Below, piece after piece: positions 30,674-43,712 of a stretch of 64,000 nt of DNA. The DNA is taken from assembly GCA_006384855.1 (NCBI GenBank), contig VCJN01000731.1, forward strand, positions 1 to 64,000, in the 5' to 3' direction. The notes beneath the pieces were generated by a model that was not told the DNA's origin, searched no databases, and saw only the letters and a program-made list of their open reading frames with translations. Source of the stretch: Tetraselmis striata. Lineage: Eukaryota; Chlorophyta; Chlorodendrophyceae; Chlorodendrales; Chlorodendraceae. Both the position numbers and the translations under genes were made by a program. Positions within the stretch are counted from its first letter, which is position 1. Each line of letters starts with the position of its first letter.

Positions 30674-33600
30674 CGCAGTCCGCAGTACGGGCTCCATGTC
30701 AGCATGTTTGCAGGGGTCGTAGCTCAAGACAGGAAAGTGCCCACTGATGAGACATGACCTTGCCGGCAGGGACGATATTACAGGAATCGAAGCGAGTACT
30801 GGCCATCCCCCTGGCCGCGGCATCCTCCTTGGCCACCGTGTGCCTGTTCATCCCAATTGGTACGGCTGCTGCCCCTCTCTCTGAAGGGCTAGACTAGACC
30901 TGCGCGCGCGCCGCATCCGCCAAACTTCAAACGGCAACTGGCAGCCTCCTGCAACGCCCCAATAATCGACTTGTCGCTGTTTGCTGCGCAGTACTTTTCC
31001 TGGTGAGCATCCACTGGTACATGCAGATACCGTGCGTGGAGCAGCTCTTTGCGGATCTGACCGAAGCACGAGTATTCCAAACCAATCCAATATGGCGCCT
31101 CACTGGCATGTGCATCTTCTCTCTCGTGTTTGTGCTGGGTTCCATCATCAGCAACGTGGTGCTGCTGCAGTCGCGCCGCGGCTTCTCCGACCGCGTCCAG
31201 CGCTGCTGCCATGCTGCAGGCCTCTGCTGCGGATGCAGTGGTGAGGCTCACCCAGCCACTGCGAGCACGCTGGGGATACAACCATCAATATACCAGGTTC
31301 CCTGTTGGCTGACATGCATATAGCGTCTTCCAACACATCACACCATGGAGGGGAAGAGACGCTCCCGCAGGGTCCATTCTAATTCCCTGTGCGCGTGCAT
31401 CTCGACGCACCCCCCCCCTCCCTCCCCACCCTGCGCTCCAGAGTCGCTTGCGGAGACAGAGGGGGGCGGCGCGCCGATCGGGGAAGATGTCACCGACATA
31501 ATGGCACGCATCTTTGTGCCGCTGCCGCTGGTGCTATCGGACATACTGGCGGGCGGCATCCTGCTGGCCGCGCTCCAGCGCAGGCGGCGCGAGGTGCGGC
31601 TGGCCGCAGGCTTTGCAAGCGCTCGGATGGGTTTGGTGGGAGAGGGGTGCAAGGCTTGCATGCCTGCGTGCTGGCGCCTGTGGCTGCTGAAGTGCGCGCT
31701 GCAAGGGGAATCGCACTCTATATCGATCTGAGCGTTCCGCCACTTTATTCTTCCCCTTGCGTTGGCAGAGGGAGCTGGCTGCACGGCTGCCACACGAGCA
31801 GATGCCACCCGAACAGGTGAGTGTGTTCACGCAGATGCCCCTGCACCACACCCAGATAGAGCGCGGCGCCGATGGTCTAAAGCATGGCTCTGTCCAAGCT
31901 AGGTGAGGCGGTTTGCTGTCACTCAGGACCACGGTGCGCCGCCGCTGTGCCCCACGACAGGTTGTGGCGGCCACGGGTAGCATGCTAACGCCACCCAGTC
32001 TACCATTGCGAGCCGAGGACGTGAAGCGCAGCCTTGTGTCAAGCACGTGAGGGCAGCCCCCGGGGGGAGGGGAGGAAGGGGGGTGGGGCTGCCCGCTGGT
32101 TGCTGGCTGTTTAACGATGTACGTGGATGGTAGGTGCCGGCAACGGCAACAGTGGGCGCGTCCTTCCCCATCCAACCCCAGCATGCCAATGACCCTGGCC
32201 CGCCATCTGTGCTGTAGGTACAGCGAAACGGGCTGGCTGGCGGTGGACGACCCCACGCTCAAGGAGGCCGAGCATTTCTTGCATTGGGCGGAAGTGGTTA
32301 GCTCCCGCCCCCCCTCCCCCCTCCCCCTCCCCCCCTTCTCTCCCGGCGCCTCTGTTGCTCTCCCCTTCTCGCATCAACTTTGAAGCCATGTAAACGTGCC
32401 GCATAATATGATGTGTGGTACAGCTCAAGCAATGTGTGTGTGGCCGCACTAGCTGCGTGTGCGTCTTTGCCTAGTAAATGTTTGCTATGTGATGCACACG
32501 GCGCGTCAACTGCTGGCACGGTCTGCCATAAGCACTACGGCGCTCCTACTGCGGCCACTGCAGGCCTACGGAGTGGACAACAGCCAGGCGTACCAGGAGA
32601 TGACGGAGCAGCTGGGCCAGTGGCCAAGCTCGGCCAGCACACAAACGTCCCAGCGGGATGCCACTGAGCCAGCCAATGAGGAGATTTTTGACCGGATGCA
32701 CCTCCTCCGCAAGTACGGCAGCGCACGGATTCGCCCATTTCCCTGCTTGCCACCCGGGTGTTTCCACTTTGCGTGCTCTGCCGCTGACTTGCGTGCGATT
32801 GATTCTTCGTGCCCCTAGGTTTGCCAGGCACCCCATGAAGACAGGCCTGGATATCACATACGGCCCTCGCAAGGTGAGATATGCCTCAGTGTTTGGCATT
32901 ATTGGACATGACCTCGGGCACTGTAACTCGAACATGATGTTGTGCCTGGGTGTGTGCTGTGGCTGCAGGGGCGGAGCCACGATGCGGAGCGCGGCAGCAG
33001 CAAAGCTCCCGCAGATAAGCGGGCAGCGCGCTGGCGCGTCATCATCGTCAAGAGGCTGGGGATCCGCGACGAGGACATTCTGGACATGCAACTGGAGAAC
33101 AAGGTCGCATGCTCCCCCGGCCCCCCCTCTGCCCAGCTCAACTTACCGTGCCAACCCCTCACCTTTCAATTCGCTTTGTGCTATCTATATGTTGGCGCCG
33201 TACGATTCGTTTTGAGCTCTGGCGTGTCTTGCACTTCCCCGGCGGTCAGGCGCTTGGCAATGTGCCATACTTTGTGGCTTTGGACCGCCGCCGGCAAAAA
33301 GTGATTCTGTCCATCCGCGGCTCTGCGTCTGTACAGGTCCGCCCCCCTCCCCTTGCTGGTTCCTGAGGGGGGCTCACACCTGGCGCTGCCTGCACCTCAT
33401 CCCAACTCTGTCCTACTCATGGCTGCGGCAGTGGCCGGCTGACACCGGCAGTGCCTGGCCCCATCCTGGCTACCCGCCCGCTGTGCCTCAGGATGCCTTC
33501 ACGGACATGATCACTACCGCAGCGCCGCTTGCCACTCTCTTCGCAGGTCACCCACAACCACAACTTGCAGCCGCGATTGATCGATTGTTGTTGTCTGGAA

Positions 33601-36055
33601 TGTTGTTGCCGGCACAATACGACGTCGAGAGTGATGTGCCAGTGAGGGTAGCGTGCCGAGACAGGAGACAGGCTGCCACTGAAGCGGTGCATCTGCCTGC
33701 CGAGCTGTCCATTGCCAAGGTTGAGTGCAAAGTGATTCCGCACTGTGTCCCTGGTTGTGGCAGTGGGCGGGCTATTTGGCAAAGCGGTCACCGCTGACAC
33801 GTCAAACGTCACCAATGCGACGGCCGGTAAGGCTGCAGCCGCGGCAGAGGATGGAGCAGACGAAGCAGAGGCCGCGGAAGCCATGGCGGACGCGGCCAAA
33901 GCATCGGAGGACATCGCGGCGGCCGCACCCAACTTGCGCGCCAAGGCGGCCCCTGGCTGGCAGCAGGCGCTGGCCGCGTGTGGTGAGGCGCACAACGCTG
34001 GCGCTCGGGAGTTTGACGACAAGACGTACCCGGGTATGTGAGCATTCGGTGTCCAGCACCTTCACCTCCCACTATTTCTTCCACGCCGCTGTTTAAGGTT
34101 GTATACGTACGTACACATGTATTTACAAACTGCGGTGTATTCCTGGGCGGGTGCTTTGTGCTTGTGTGCTGTTGCGGTGGGGTCGCTCATCGTCCAAGTT
34201 GAGGCTCAATCCACATAGCGCAAGCATCTTATCGGTGCCTGCAGAGATGCGGCAGCAGCTGGCTCACCTGCGATGTTTGCTGCCCGTAACAGGGGGGTAC
34301 GCCCACCGCGGCGTCCTGCTCTCTGCAGTCAAGCTTCTGGAGTGCGTGCGAGACACAGGGTGCGCGCTCTCAGCTCGCCCGTGCGCGCACCCGACTGCAA
34401 TGCTGTTGCGTGACTGCCGCTCAGTGAGCTACGTCGTGATTGCGCCCTGGTGACAAGTGCGACGCTCCCTGGTGGATGCTCAGTGTGCTGGCGGCGGCCG
34501 TGAAGGAGCACGCCGACTGGGGTGTGGTCATCACCGGGCATTCCCTCGGAGCTGGCCTCGCGGCGCTGATTGGGATGGCGCTCCGAGTGGAGCTGGGCGA
34601 CCGCCTCTCGTGCTGGGCGTTCTGCCCACCGGTGCGCACCTCCCTCGCCAGCCTGCCTCGACATCTGACTGGCAGCTGCATGCGGACTTTAGCGAGCATT
34701 GACTTGCACGAGGCCTACCGCGTCTCTCCAATTGCCGTTGAATTCAATCCTTCCCCTCCCAAGGACCTCACCCTCATTGTCTTGTCCATTCCTTCGGCTG
34801 AAGATGCATCATGGGGAGTTGGCGCGCGGATTGATTCATTGAGGAACGCGCCGCGCGCAGGGCGGCCTGGTGTCAGTGGAGCAGGCAATCAACATGTCCG
34901 GCTATGTGACCAGCGTGCTGCACGCCAAGGACCCGGTGTCGCGGATGACATGGAGGTGCGACGCTGTGCCGCCGCTGGGTGTCCTGACCAGCCTGGCGCC
35001 ACCGGTGCAGGGCCTAGATGCTGATTGCCGCCATGGACAGGTCACTCGAAAAGCTGCGTGATGAGTTGATGGTGGCGATCGCCAGCAGCCGGGTCAACAA
35101 GAACGCCCTGTGGTGGCGGAGGTGCGCTGCAACCCCTTGGTGGCCCCTGCCTGCGGCGTCTGCCTCAAGACGCTGGCCGCAGAGGAGGGGGGGGGGGGGG
35201 GGGGGGGAGGGGGTGCTCCCCTCTCAGCATGGGTATGCCAGAGGCTGACTGTGCTGTGATGCGACTCCGCAGATTTGCCCCCTTAAGCGACCCGGACGCC
35301 CTGAGCCCTGCTCACCTGCTCCATGACGACGTCCCCACTGACGACAGCGAGGTGCAGAGGGCGCTGCAGCGGTACCGCAAGTAAGGCGCGGCGGCGGCTG
35401 GGCGGCACCCTGTCCTGCGTGGGTGCAGAGTGGCACGGCCGGGCCTCGGGCGATGCCTGACTCGGTGCGCACGTGTGCGTGACAGGGGCGTCAAGAATGC
35501 GCAGCTCTTGGAAGGCCCAAACGTGCATCTGCAGTTCTGGGCGCCTGGGCAGCTCATCTTTCTCCGCCGCCTCAAGGCATGACCCGGCCGCCGTCCGACA
35601 TCCAGCTGCCGCGCTGCCGCCCAGTGCCCGGCAATGTGGCGAGCAGCGGCAGGGCCGCGGTCAGATGCTTGTCATCGATGACACTGCATGGTGAAGCACC
35701 GCACTGAATGATGATTGCTGCTGCTGCGCCCGTGCAGGCGGAGGGCGATACCGAGACTGGCCCCAGCACCACGGAAGGGGACATCGAGAACGGAGTGCGT
35801 CCAGGTGGCATGTCAACACCAGCAGCTGCGGACGGAGGTGGCGGCGGCGGCGGTGGTGGCTCGGGTGGAAGCGGCCGCATGTACCACGCGGCGTGGATCA
35901 CGTTTGATCGGGTGGAGGCGGAGGGGCTGCTCACGTCCAACAGCGCCGCCGACGACCACAACCTCGTGCGGGTCTGCAGCGCGCTCAGGCAGTCCCGTGT
36001 CCATGTGGGCAACGATCAGCTGGCGGCCGCCGCCGCTGCGGCACCTGCTCCTTAG
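29827..36055 (+). CDS. DAGL: sn-1-specific diacylglycerol lipase (DAGL type, class 3 lipase)
   Basis: Exons: 29827-30199, 30370-30441, 30770-30859, 30992-31240, 31442-31593, 31769-31816, 31961-32046, 32218-32296, 32564-32712, 32819-32873, 32969-33103, 33250-33336, 33492-33546, 33764-34033, 34293-34345, 34458-34631, 34861-34955, 35041-35121, 35273-35380, 35486-35576 and 35738-36055 (939 aa, in frame throughout). The N-terminus has about four membrane segments (FFFPYAISAACFLPLGATWA; LTGLFFFVAAASAACAYVA; and the next two exons), then a Cys cluster (LCCGCSG), the DAGL four-helix layout. The lipase core shows VILSIRGSASVQDAFTDM, YAHRGVLLSA and GHSLGAG (nucleophile Ser near 680), with Asp in LHAKDPVSR about 53 residues later and a candidate His in DDHNLVRVCSAL. 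It should release 2-acylglycerol from diacylglycerol at a membrane. Exon 14 adds an Ala/Glu-rich insert. Two points are tentative: the exon 15 end, and a GC-AG last intron. Confidence 0.9.
30593..30672. repeat. (CG)n(CA)n microsatellite in lipase intron 2
   Basis: CGCGCGCGCGCG runs straight into about 35 CA dinucleotides. Alternating purine-pyrimidine tracts of this kind are Z-DNA prone (general knowledge). Confidence 0.95.
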
Positions 36056-36314
36056 TTAAGCATGGCACACCAGCCAGCCATGGATGCAGGTGAGGCGCTT
36101 CCCAGTGAGGGAACGCGAACTTGAGAACTCGTGTCAGTTTTCGGGAACAGGGCAGTGCGGGTGCAGGGTTGCCGGAAAAAAAGCAGCGAGTTGCTTTACA
36201 AACGTGACGTATTTTGCCTTCAAACACTTTCTTGCGGATTCGCGAGGGTGTGCGTTGATGAAACATGTCGACGAAAAGTGCCGCGCTGCAGCTTCAGCCG
36301 CTGCATGTCGCACA
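36056..36314. other. Lipase 3' flank
   Basis: This sequence runs from the stop codon to the first satellite unit. The last ~25 bp (CCGCTGCATGTCGCACA) already resemble the end of a satellite unit. Confidence 0.5.
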
Positions 36315-39300
36315 CTGCCAGGGATGCGATTAGCCTGCTCTGACTTCAAAGGGCCCTCGTCTCTCCCGCACCTGCGGCATGCCGCACACTGCCAGGGATG
36401 CGATTAGCCTGCTCTGACTTCAAAGGGCCCTCGTCTCTCCAGCACCTGCGGCATGCCGCACACTGCCAGGGATGCGATTAGCCTGCTCTGACTTCAAAGG
36501 GCCCTCGTCTCTCCCGCACCTGCGGCATGCCGCACACTGCCAGGGATGCGATTAGCCTGCTCTGACTTCAAAGGGCCCTCGTCTCTCCAGCACCTGCGGC
36601 ATGCCGCACACTGCCAGGGATGCGATAAGCCTGCTCTGACTTCAAAGGGCCCTCGTCTCTCCCGCACCTGCGGCATGTCGCACGCTGCCAGGGATGCGAT
36701 AAGCCTGCTCTGACTTCAAAGGGCCCTCGTCTCTCCCGCACCTGCGGCATGCCGCACACTGCCAGGGATGCGATTAGCCTGCTCTGACTTCAAAGGGCCC
36801 TCGTCTCTCCCGCACCTGCGGCATGCCGCACACTGCCAGGGATGCGATTAGCCTGCTCTGACTTCAAAGGGCCCTCGTCTCTCCCGCACCTGCGGCATGC
36901 CGCACACTGCCAGGGATGCGATAAGCCTGCTCTGACTTCAAAGGGCCCTCGTCTCTCCCGCACCTGCGGCATGCCGCACACTGCCAGGGATGCGATTAGC
37001 CTGCTCTGACTTCAAAGGGCCCTCGTCTCTCCCGCACCTGCGGCATGTCGCACGCTGCCAGGGATGCGATAAGCCTGCTCTGACTTCAAAGGGCCCTCGT
37101 CTCTCCCGCACCTGCGGCATGCCGCACACTGCCAGGGATGCGATTAGCCTGCTCTGACTTCAAAGGGCCCTCGTCTCTCCCGCACCTGCGGCATGTCGCA
37201 CGCTGCCAGGGATGCGATAAGCCTGCTCTGACTTCAAAGGGCCCTCGTCTCTCCCGCACCTGCGGCATGCCGCACACTGCCAGGGATGCGATTAGCCTGC
37301 TCTGACTTCAAAGGGCCCTCGTCTCTCCAGCACCTGCGGCATGCCGCACACTGCCAGGGATGCGATTAGCCTGCTCTGACTTCAAAGGGCCCTCGTCTCT
37401 CCAGCACCTGCGGCATGCCGCACACTGCCAGGGATGCGATTAGCCTGCTCTGACTTCAAAGGGCCCTCGTCTCTCCCGCACCTGCGGCATGCCGCACACT
37501 GCCAGGGATGCGATTAGCCTGCTCTGACTTCAAAGGGCCCTCGTCTCTCCAGCACCTGCGGCATGCCGCACACTGCCAGGGATGCGATTAGCCTGCTCTG
37601 ACTTCAAAGGGCCCTCGTCTCTCCAGCACCTGCGGCATGCCGCACACTGCCAGGGATGCGATTAGCCTGCTCTGACTTCAAAGGGCCCTCGTCTCTCCCG
37701 CACCTGCGGCATGCCGCACACTGCCAGGGATGCGATAAGCCTGCTCTGACTTCAAAGGGCCCTCGTCTCTCCCGCACCTGCGGCATGCCGCACACTGCCA
37801 GGGATGCGATTAGCCTGCTCTGACTTCAAAGGGCCCTCGTCTCTCCCGCACCTGCGGCATGTCGCACGCTGCCAGGGATGCGATAAGCCTGCTCTGACTT
37901 CAAAGGGCCCTCGTCTCTCCCGCACCTGCGGCATGCCGCACACTGCCAGGGATGCGATTAGCCTGCTCTGACTTCAAAGGGCCCTCGTCTCTCCAGCACC
38001 TGCGGCATGCCGCACACTGCCAGGGATGCGATAAGCCTGCTCTGACTTCAAAGGGCCCTCGTCTCTCCAGCACCTGCGGCATGCCGCACACTGCCAGGGA
38101 TGCGATTAGCCTGCTCTGACTTCAAAGGGCCCTCGTCTCTCCAGCACCTGCGGCATGCCGCACACTGCCAGGGATGCGATAAGCCTGCTCTGACTTCAAA
38201 GGGCCCTCGACTCTCCAGCACCTGCGGCATGCCGCACACTGCCAGGGATGCGATTAGCCTGCTCTGACTTCAAAGGGCCCTCGTCTCTCCAGCACCTGCG
38301 GCATGCCGCACGCTGCCAGGGATGCGATAAGCCTGCTCTGACTTCAAAGGGCCCTCGTCTCTCCCGCACCTGCGGCATGTCGCACGCTGCCAGGGATGCG
38401 ATAAGCCTGCTCTGACTTCAAAGGGCCCTCGTCTCTCCCGCACCTGCGGCATGCCGCACACTGCCAGGGATGCGATTAGCCTGCTCTGACTTCAAAGGGC
38501 CCTCGTCTCTCCAGCACCTGCGGCATGCCGCACACTGCCAGGGATGCGATAAGCCTGCTCTGACTTCAAAGGGCCCTCGTCTCTCCAGCACCTGCGGCAT
38601 GCCGCACACTGCCAGGGATGCGATTAGCCTGCTCTGACTTCAAAGGGCCCTCGTCTCTCCAGCACCTGCGGCATGCCGCACACTGCCAGGGATGCGATAA
38701 GCCTGCTCTGACTTCAAAGGGCCCTCGACTCTCCAGCACCTGCGGCATGCCGCACACTGCCAGGGATGCGATTAGCCTGCTCTGACTTCAAAGGGCCCTC
38801 GTCTCTCCAGCACCTGCGGCATGCCGCACGCTGCCAGGGATGCGATAAGCCTGCTCTGACTTCAAAGGGCCCTCGTCTCTCCAGCACCTGCGGCATGTCG
38901 CACGCTGCCAGGGATGCGATAAGCCTGCTCTGACTTCAAAGGGCCCTCGTCTCTCCAGCACCTGCGGCATGTCGCACGCTGCCAGGGATGCGATAAGCCT
39001 GCTCTGACTTCAAAGGGCCCTCGTCTCTCCAGCACCTGCGGCATGCCGCACGCTGCCAGGGATGCGATAAGCCTGCTCTGACTTCAAAGGGCCCTCGTCT
39101 CTCCCGCACCTGCGGCATGTCGCACGCTGCCAGGGATGCGATAAGCCTGCTCTGACTTCAAAGGGCCCTCGTCTCTCCCGCACCTGCGGCATGCCGCACA
39201 CTGCCAGGGATGCGATTAGCCTGCTCTGACTTCAAAGGGCCCTCGTCTCTCCAGCACCTGCGGCATGCCGCACACTGCCAGGGATGCGATAAGCCTGCTC

Positions 39301-40020
39301 TGACTTCAAAGGGCCCTCGTCTCTCCAGCACCTGCGGCATGCTGCACACTGCCAGGGATGCGATAAGCCTGCTCTGACTTCAAAGGGCCCTCGTCTCTCC
39401 CGCACCTGCGGCATGCCGCACACTGCCAGGGATGCGATTAGCCTGCTCTGACTTCAAAGGGCCCTCGTCTCTCCAGCACCTGCGGCATGCCGCACGCTGC
39501 CAGGGATGCGATAAGCCTGCTCTGACTTCAAAGGGCCCTCGTCTCTCCAGCACCTGCGGCATGTCGCACGCTGCCAGGGATGCGATAAGCCTGCTCTGAC
39601 TTCAAAGGGCCCTCGTCTCTCCAGCACCTGCGGCATGTCGCACGCTGCCAGGGATGCGATAAGCCTGCTCTGACTTCAAAGGGCCCTCGTCTCTCCCGCA
39701 CCTGCGGCATGTCGCACGCTGCCAGGGATGCGATTAGCCTGCTCTGACTTCAAAGGGCCCTCGTCTCTCCAGCACCTGCGGCATGCCGCACACTGCCAGG
39801 GATGCGATAAGCCTGCTCTGACTTCAAAGGGCCCTCGTCTCTCCCGCACCTGCGGCATGCCGCACGCTGCCAGGGATGCGATTAGCCTGCTCTGACTTCA
39901 AAGGGCCCTCGTCTCTCCCACACCTGCGGCATGCCGCACGCTGCCAGGGATGCGATAAGCCTGCTCTGACTTCAAAGGGCCCTCGTCTCTCCCACACCTG
40001 CGGCATGCCGCACACTGCCA
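36315..40020. repeat. 74-bp satellite, 50 copies without length change
   Basis: The unit runs CTGCCAGGGATGCGAT(T/A)AGC, CTGCTCTGACTTCAAAGGGC, CCTCGTCTCTCC(C/A)GCACC, TGCGGCATG(C/T)CGCAC(A/G). CTGCCA occurs at 36315 and again at 40015, exactly 50 x 74 bp apart. Variation is confined to a handful of sites. A private variant (CTCGACTCTCC) occurs at 38210 and 38728, 518 bp (7 units) apart, so a 7-unit block was duplicated. The many 60-63 aa minus-strand ORFs are repeat translations. The last two units carry CCCACACC. Confidence 0.97.
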
Positions 40021-42655
40021 GCCTCCGGAAGCTCTTTTCAGTGATGGAAAGCGGCGCGAAGGTTGCGGATCCCCTGATGCTGCCTCCTGATGGCATGACG
40101 ACACCATCACCCGCCAGCATCATCTCGCATGCACCTATGCGGGCTCACGTGGTCGGGCCATGCGACAGCTGGTCTGAGCGGTTATATTTTCACTGCCGGG
40201 AATATTTCTAGCCAGAAAATTTCAATTTTCATAACTCTCTTATATTGCTGCACCTTGCGCTGCCTGGAAGCGCTGAGCATGCATGCCAGAGAGTCCTGGC
40301 AGTCGGGTGGGCGCACTCAAAAGCGCCAAAACATCACCTGAACCAGTGCGGAGGTAGCTGATAGGTGTTCCTCAACCAGCACAGCGGCGAGCACGGCAGC
40401 GGGCTGACGCCAGGCATGCGCTGTACATGACAGCGACACTATCTCTATAATGAACATTCGGGGCCCCTGTTCACTATAGGGGTGGGTTCATTATAGGGGT
40501 TTGAAGTAAAGTACTAACACGCACGTTTGTGCCACCTCCCCGTCTTTCACTACAGGGGTAGGTTCACGTTGAGGTCCCATTGAGTGATATAGAAAGCGCT
40601 GCTCACTGCGAGTACGGGCCGTCCAGCCCGCTATCATATCTAAATTGCGATGATAACACGGCGCATTGCTATCAATTTCCCCGTGATTCGGCAGGATTAC
40701 TGCTCTTTGCAGGGCGATACAATAGCCAGCTCGCGAGTAATGTCGCATGCAGCCCGCTAGCCGAGCATACGCACTATTCCATGCACCGAGCAGCAGGGGT
40801 AGGTGGCTATCACATGTATCCAGACGACCATGAGACTATCACGGTTCTGTATGTTCAAATGCCGGCGTGCAGTGCGCTCAAACAGGTCACACGCAACACC
40901 GTGCTCCGACACAGTCATGTTACACTGATGTTGCCATCACAGAACAGAACACAGAACAGTTGCCGCGCGCGTATCGCACACTGTCGCATTTGCCCTAGCA
41001 CACCATGCTGTGCATGCATGTCACTATTTCAAGAGTTTCCCGCAGTGGCCGCAGCGGCATATAGGTTTGCGTGGGCTTAACGACCAGAAGCGCGACCCAG
41101 GCGCGAAATCACACCTATAACACGCATACTTTGTGTTCTGCTAGTAAATACTATTAGCAAGTATCAGTACTACTGCGATTACTTGTACGTAGTTGTAGGC
41201 TTGTACCACTCTACTCATCGATCTGCGCGAGTCACGCTACTCATCAGCCAGGCGTTCAGTAATGATGCTATCCTCTGCTGTAAGGCTTTTATGTGGGTAG
41301 CGGCATTACACTGCTACCATGATGTACATGCTAATGTTGCGCAAATTACTTTGTGGTTGTCTGTTATGCTGCCACTTCATATTACAATAGTAATTGTTAT
41401 AAATGTTCTTGTAATAATGATAATAAATCTTTAGTCATAGTACATACAATCCTCCACATCAGTGAGGGATTTGCTGATTCCATAATCGACGGATCGACCC
41501 GCTGATGCTTGCATGATAGCACATTGGCTACGTTGAGGCCATGTTGATAAGGCGTATTGGAGTACAAATGATTAATTAAGTGATGCGCGAAAGCGCGCGC
41601 GCTCCGATTTTTGCATTTGCTATTTGAGTCTTTGCAACCGCCGTCGCGGTTAGCGCTTTGATTTTTTCAAAGTAAAAGTGCATGTGGCCATAGCGCTGTA
41701 GCGCCGCTCTATACCATGTTAAATTATTGCCCAGCCCATGATCCCACGTGCATCTCTACATGGTCATGGGCCACACTGCTTTGCCCCCCCCACCCATACG
41801 ATGTCACCCTATACTCCGCCCCGTGCCCTTAATGTAGGTGGCATAAATGGCACCTACCCACCATAATGCATGTACTACTGTATGACATTAAAACTAGACC
41901 AGATACGTGACATGCCCTATGCACCGCCTCCATTGGTTTTGGAGCAAATCATGATGTTGGCCAAAAACATGTTATCGTTGCACGCGCAAGCATAATGATG
42001 GGGGTCATTACTCATGATGCGAGGATTCCCGCGGCCTCCGTGCCGCAGAGCGTAGCTTTTGTACGCTCGGCAGATATGGATAGTTGGATTCACGTCAACT
42101 ATTGCGCGGAACCGTACGCCGATGAGTAGTAACCCCCGCCCCTCCCCCAAAGGGGCAGTAGTGTCGTGCACTTTCATGAATCATTTATATCTCATGCTGC
42201 ATACAAAAGCACATATGACTTATCCGTGTCTCCATGCTGGTAAAATGCGCTGCTGCCATGTGCCCAGCATGTGTACCAGCGCTTAAACCGTGCTTAACTC
42301 TTGTGTTGCCCTTAATTAATGCACTTGCATGCCGGAAAGGACATCCAGCGCCTACATGGATATATCATGGCTTTTGTAGGGTCCCGAGACAGGGTTGCTG
42401 CAAACATCAAGCGCTGAGGTGCGTGGCTAGCTACAATCCTCACCGGAAATGACAGCAGAGCGGCATGCCGCAGAGAGTGCAAGTCATGGGATTGCGTGCC
42501 TAGGGAAGAACTCCGCCTGGACTCGTATAGACTCTTAATGACCGTGCCAGCTGTGAAAGCGGCGCAACTGCGTATTGATTTTGCTGCTTCTTACTACAGT
42601 GTCCAGCGGGGGCACGCCAGCCCGACAAGAGGACGGGGATGACTGATTCCAAAGG
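40021..42655. other. 2.6 kb without a recognisable gene
   Basis: At 40450-40575 a motif TTCA(C/T)TA(T/C)AGGGGT recurs three times. A 166-aa ORF at 40580-41080 has no family resemblance, high Cys/His and no splice context, so it is not called. The rest is AT-rich with no repeat or RNA seen. Confidence 0.5.
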
Positions 42656-42659
42656 TTTA

Positions 42660-42738
42660 GAAAAAATATGTATATGTACATAGATGTGTATGCATATATA
42701 AATATGTATATACATACATACAAATATATATATATCTC

Positions 42739-42772
<34 letters not shown>
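42660..42772. repeat. TATG/TA-rich stretch then (GT)n microsatellite
   Basis: About 75 bp of TATG, TACA and TATA words are followed by about 15 GT dinucleotides. The short ORFs over it are low-complexity. Confidence 0.9.
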
Positions 42773-42774
<2 letters not shown>

Positions 42775-42969
42775 AATGCTCTGCTAAATGTTGCTGTGCA
42801 ACGGGATGCGGGCGGGGGCGAGGGGGGGGGGGGGGGGGGGCGAGGACCACTCCGCACTAAGCGGGTTGAGGGGCGGTGCCACTCACAACTTCCCACACAG
42901 AGGGATAGGTGCCTGGGTCTCGGACACAGTGTTGTACGAGGGACATAGCCCACCAGGAATCACTGTGCC

Positions 42970-43540
42970 AGCCGCTGGGACTGGGGGTGGTGGTGGGGGG
43001 GTAGTTAGGACTGTCTTTCTCTTCCAAGGGTTGCGGCCGCCCCTATACGCGGGCTCATGCAGCTGGGGTACAAGACAAATCATCAAGCGCCAGGCACTTC
43101 TCCCAGCTTGTGTCAACCGGCTTCTTCCCTCCTTTTGTCTACGCGTACAACCATGGGGCATGAGAGGTATCCAATATAGCCGCTGGGAATTGGGGGGGAG
43201 GGGGGCCGGGGGGGGGGGGGGGGGGGGGGTTAGTTAGGACTGTCTTGCCCTTCAGAGGGTTGCGGCCGCCCCTACGCGGGCTCATGCAGCAAGGCCTTAA
43301 GACAAATCATCAAGCGCCAGGCACTTCTCCCAGCTTGTGTCAACCGGCTTCTTCCCTCCTCTTGTTTGCGCGTACAACCATAGTGGCATGAGAGGTATCC
43401 AATATAGCCGCAGGGAATTGGGGGGGAGGGGGGCCGGGGGGGGGGTCAGGGACTGTCTAGGCCTTCAGAGGGTTGCACGCTACGGGTTACGGCCAACCCT
43501 ATGCCGGCTCATGCGGCCGGGCCTTGAGACAACTGGCCTG
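42970..43540. repeat. ~240-bp tandem array (2.5 copies) carrying an antisense piece of the DUF7869 gene
   Basis: Units start near 42975, 43186 and 43425, and share GACTGTCT, AGGGTTGCGGCCGCCCC and GGGCTCATGCAGC. They also share CAAATCATCAAGCGCCAGGC and poly-G-rich joints. The segment from GGCACTTCTCCCAGCTTGTG to CGTACAACCAT in each full unit is the reverse complement of exon 4 of the DUF7869 gene at about 5263-5343, with few changes. An exon fragment has therefore been captured and amplified with its unit. Confidence 0.85.
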
Positions 43541-43712
43541 TGGAGTTCGAGAAAATAGCATGAATAAATATGCCAGAAACTCTGTTTCAAATTTCAATAC
43601 AATGGCAGTTCCACGCTAAGTACCGTGGACACCAATCAGAATCGTTGATCTGCCGCAAGCTAAGCAGTGAAACACAACTAACTGTGATGGCTTTGATTAA
43701 GTCTGAGGAATC

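Noticed and set aside
36315-40020. CRISPR array
   Set aside because: Units are contiguous and identical throughout, with no unique spacers; genome is eukaryotic.
36494-40123. Many 60-63 aa minus-strand ORFs (MCGMPQVRERRG...)
   Set aside because: Products of the 74-bp satellite read in one frame; identical ends every few units.
40580-41080. 166-aa + strand ORF as a gene
   Set aside because: Biased, Cys/His-rich, no family resemblance, no upstream signal or splice context.
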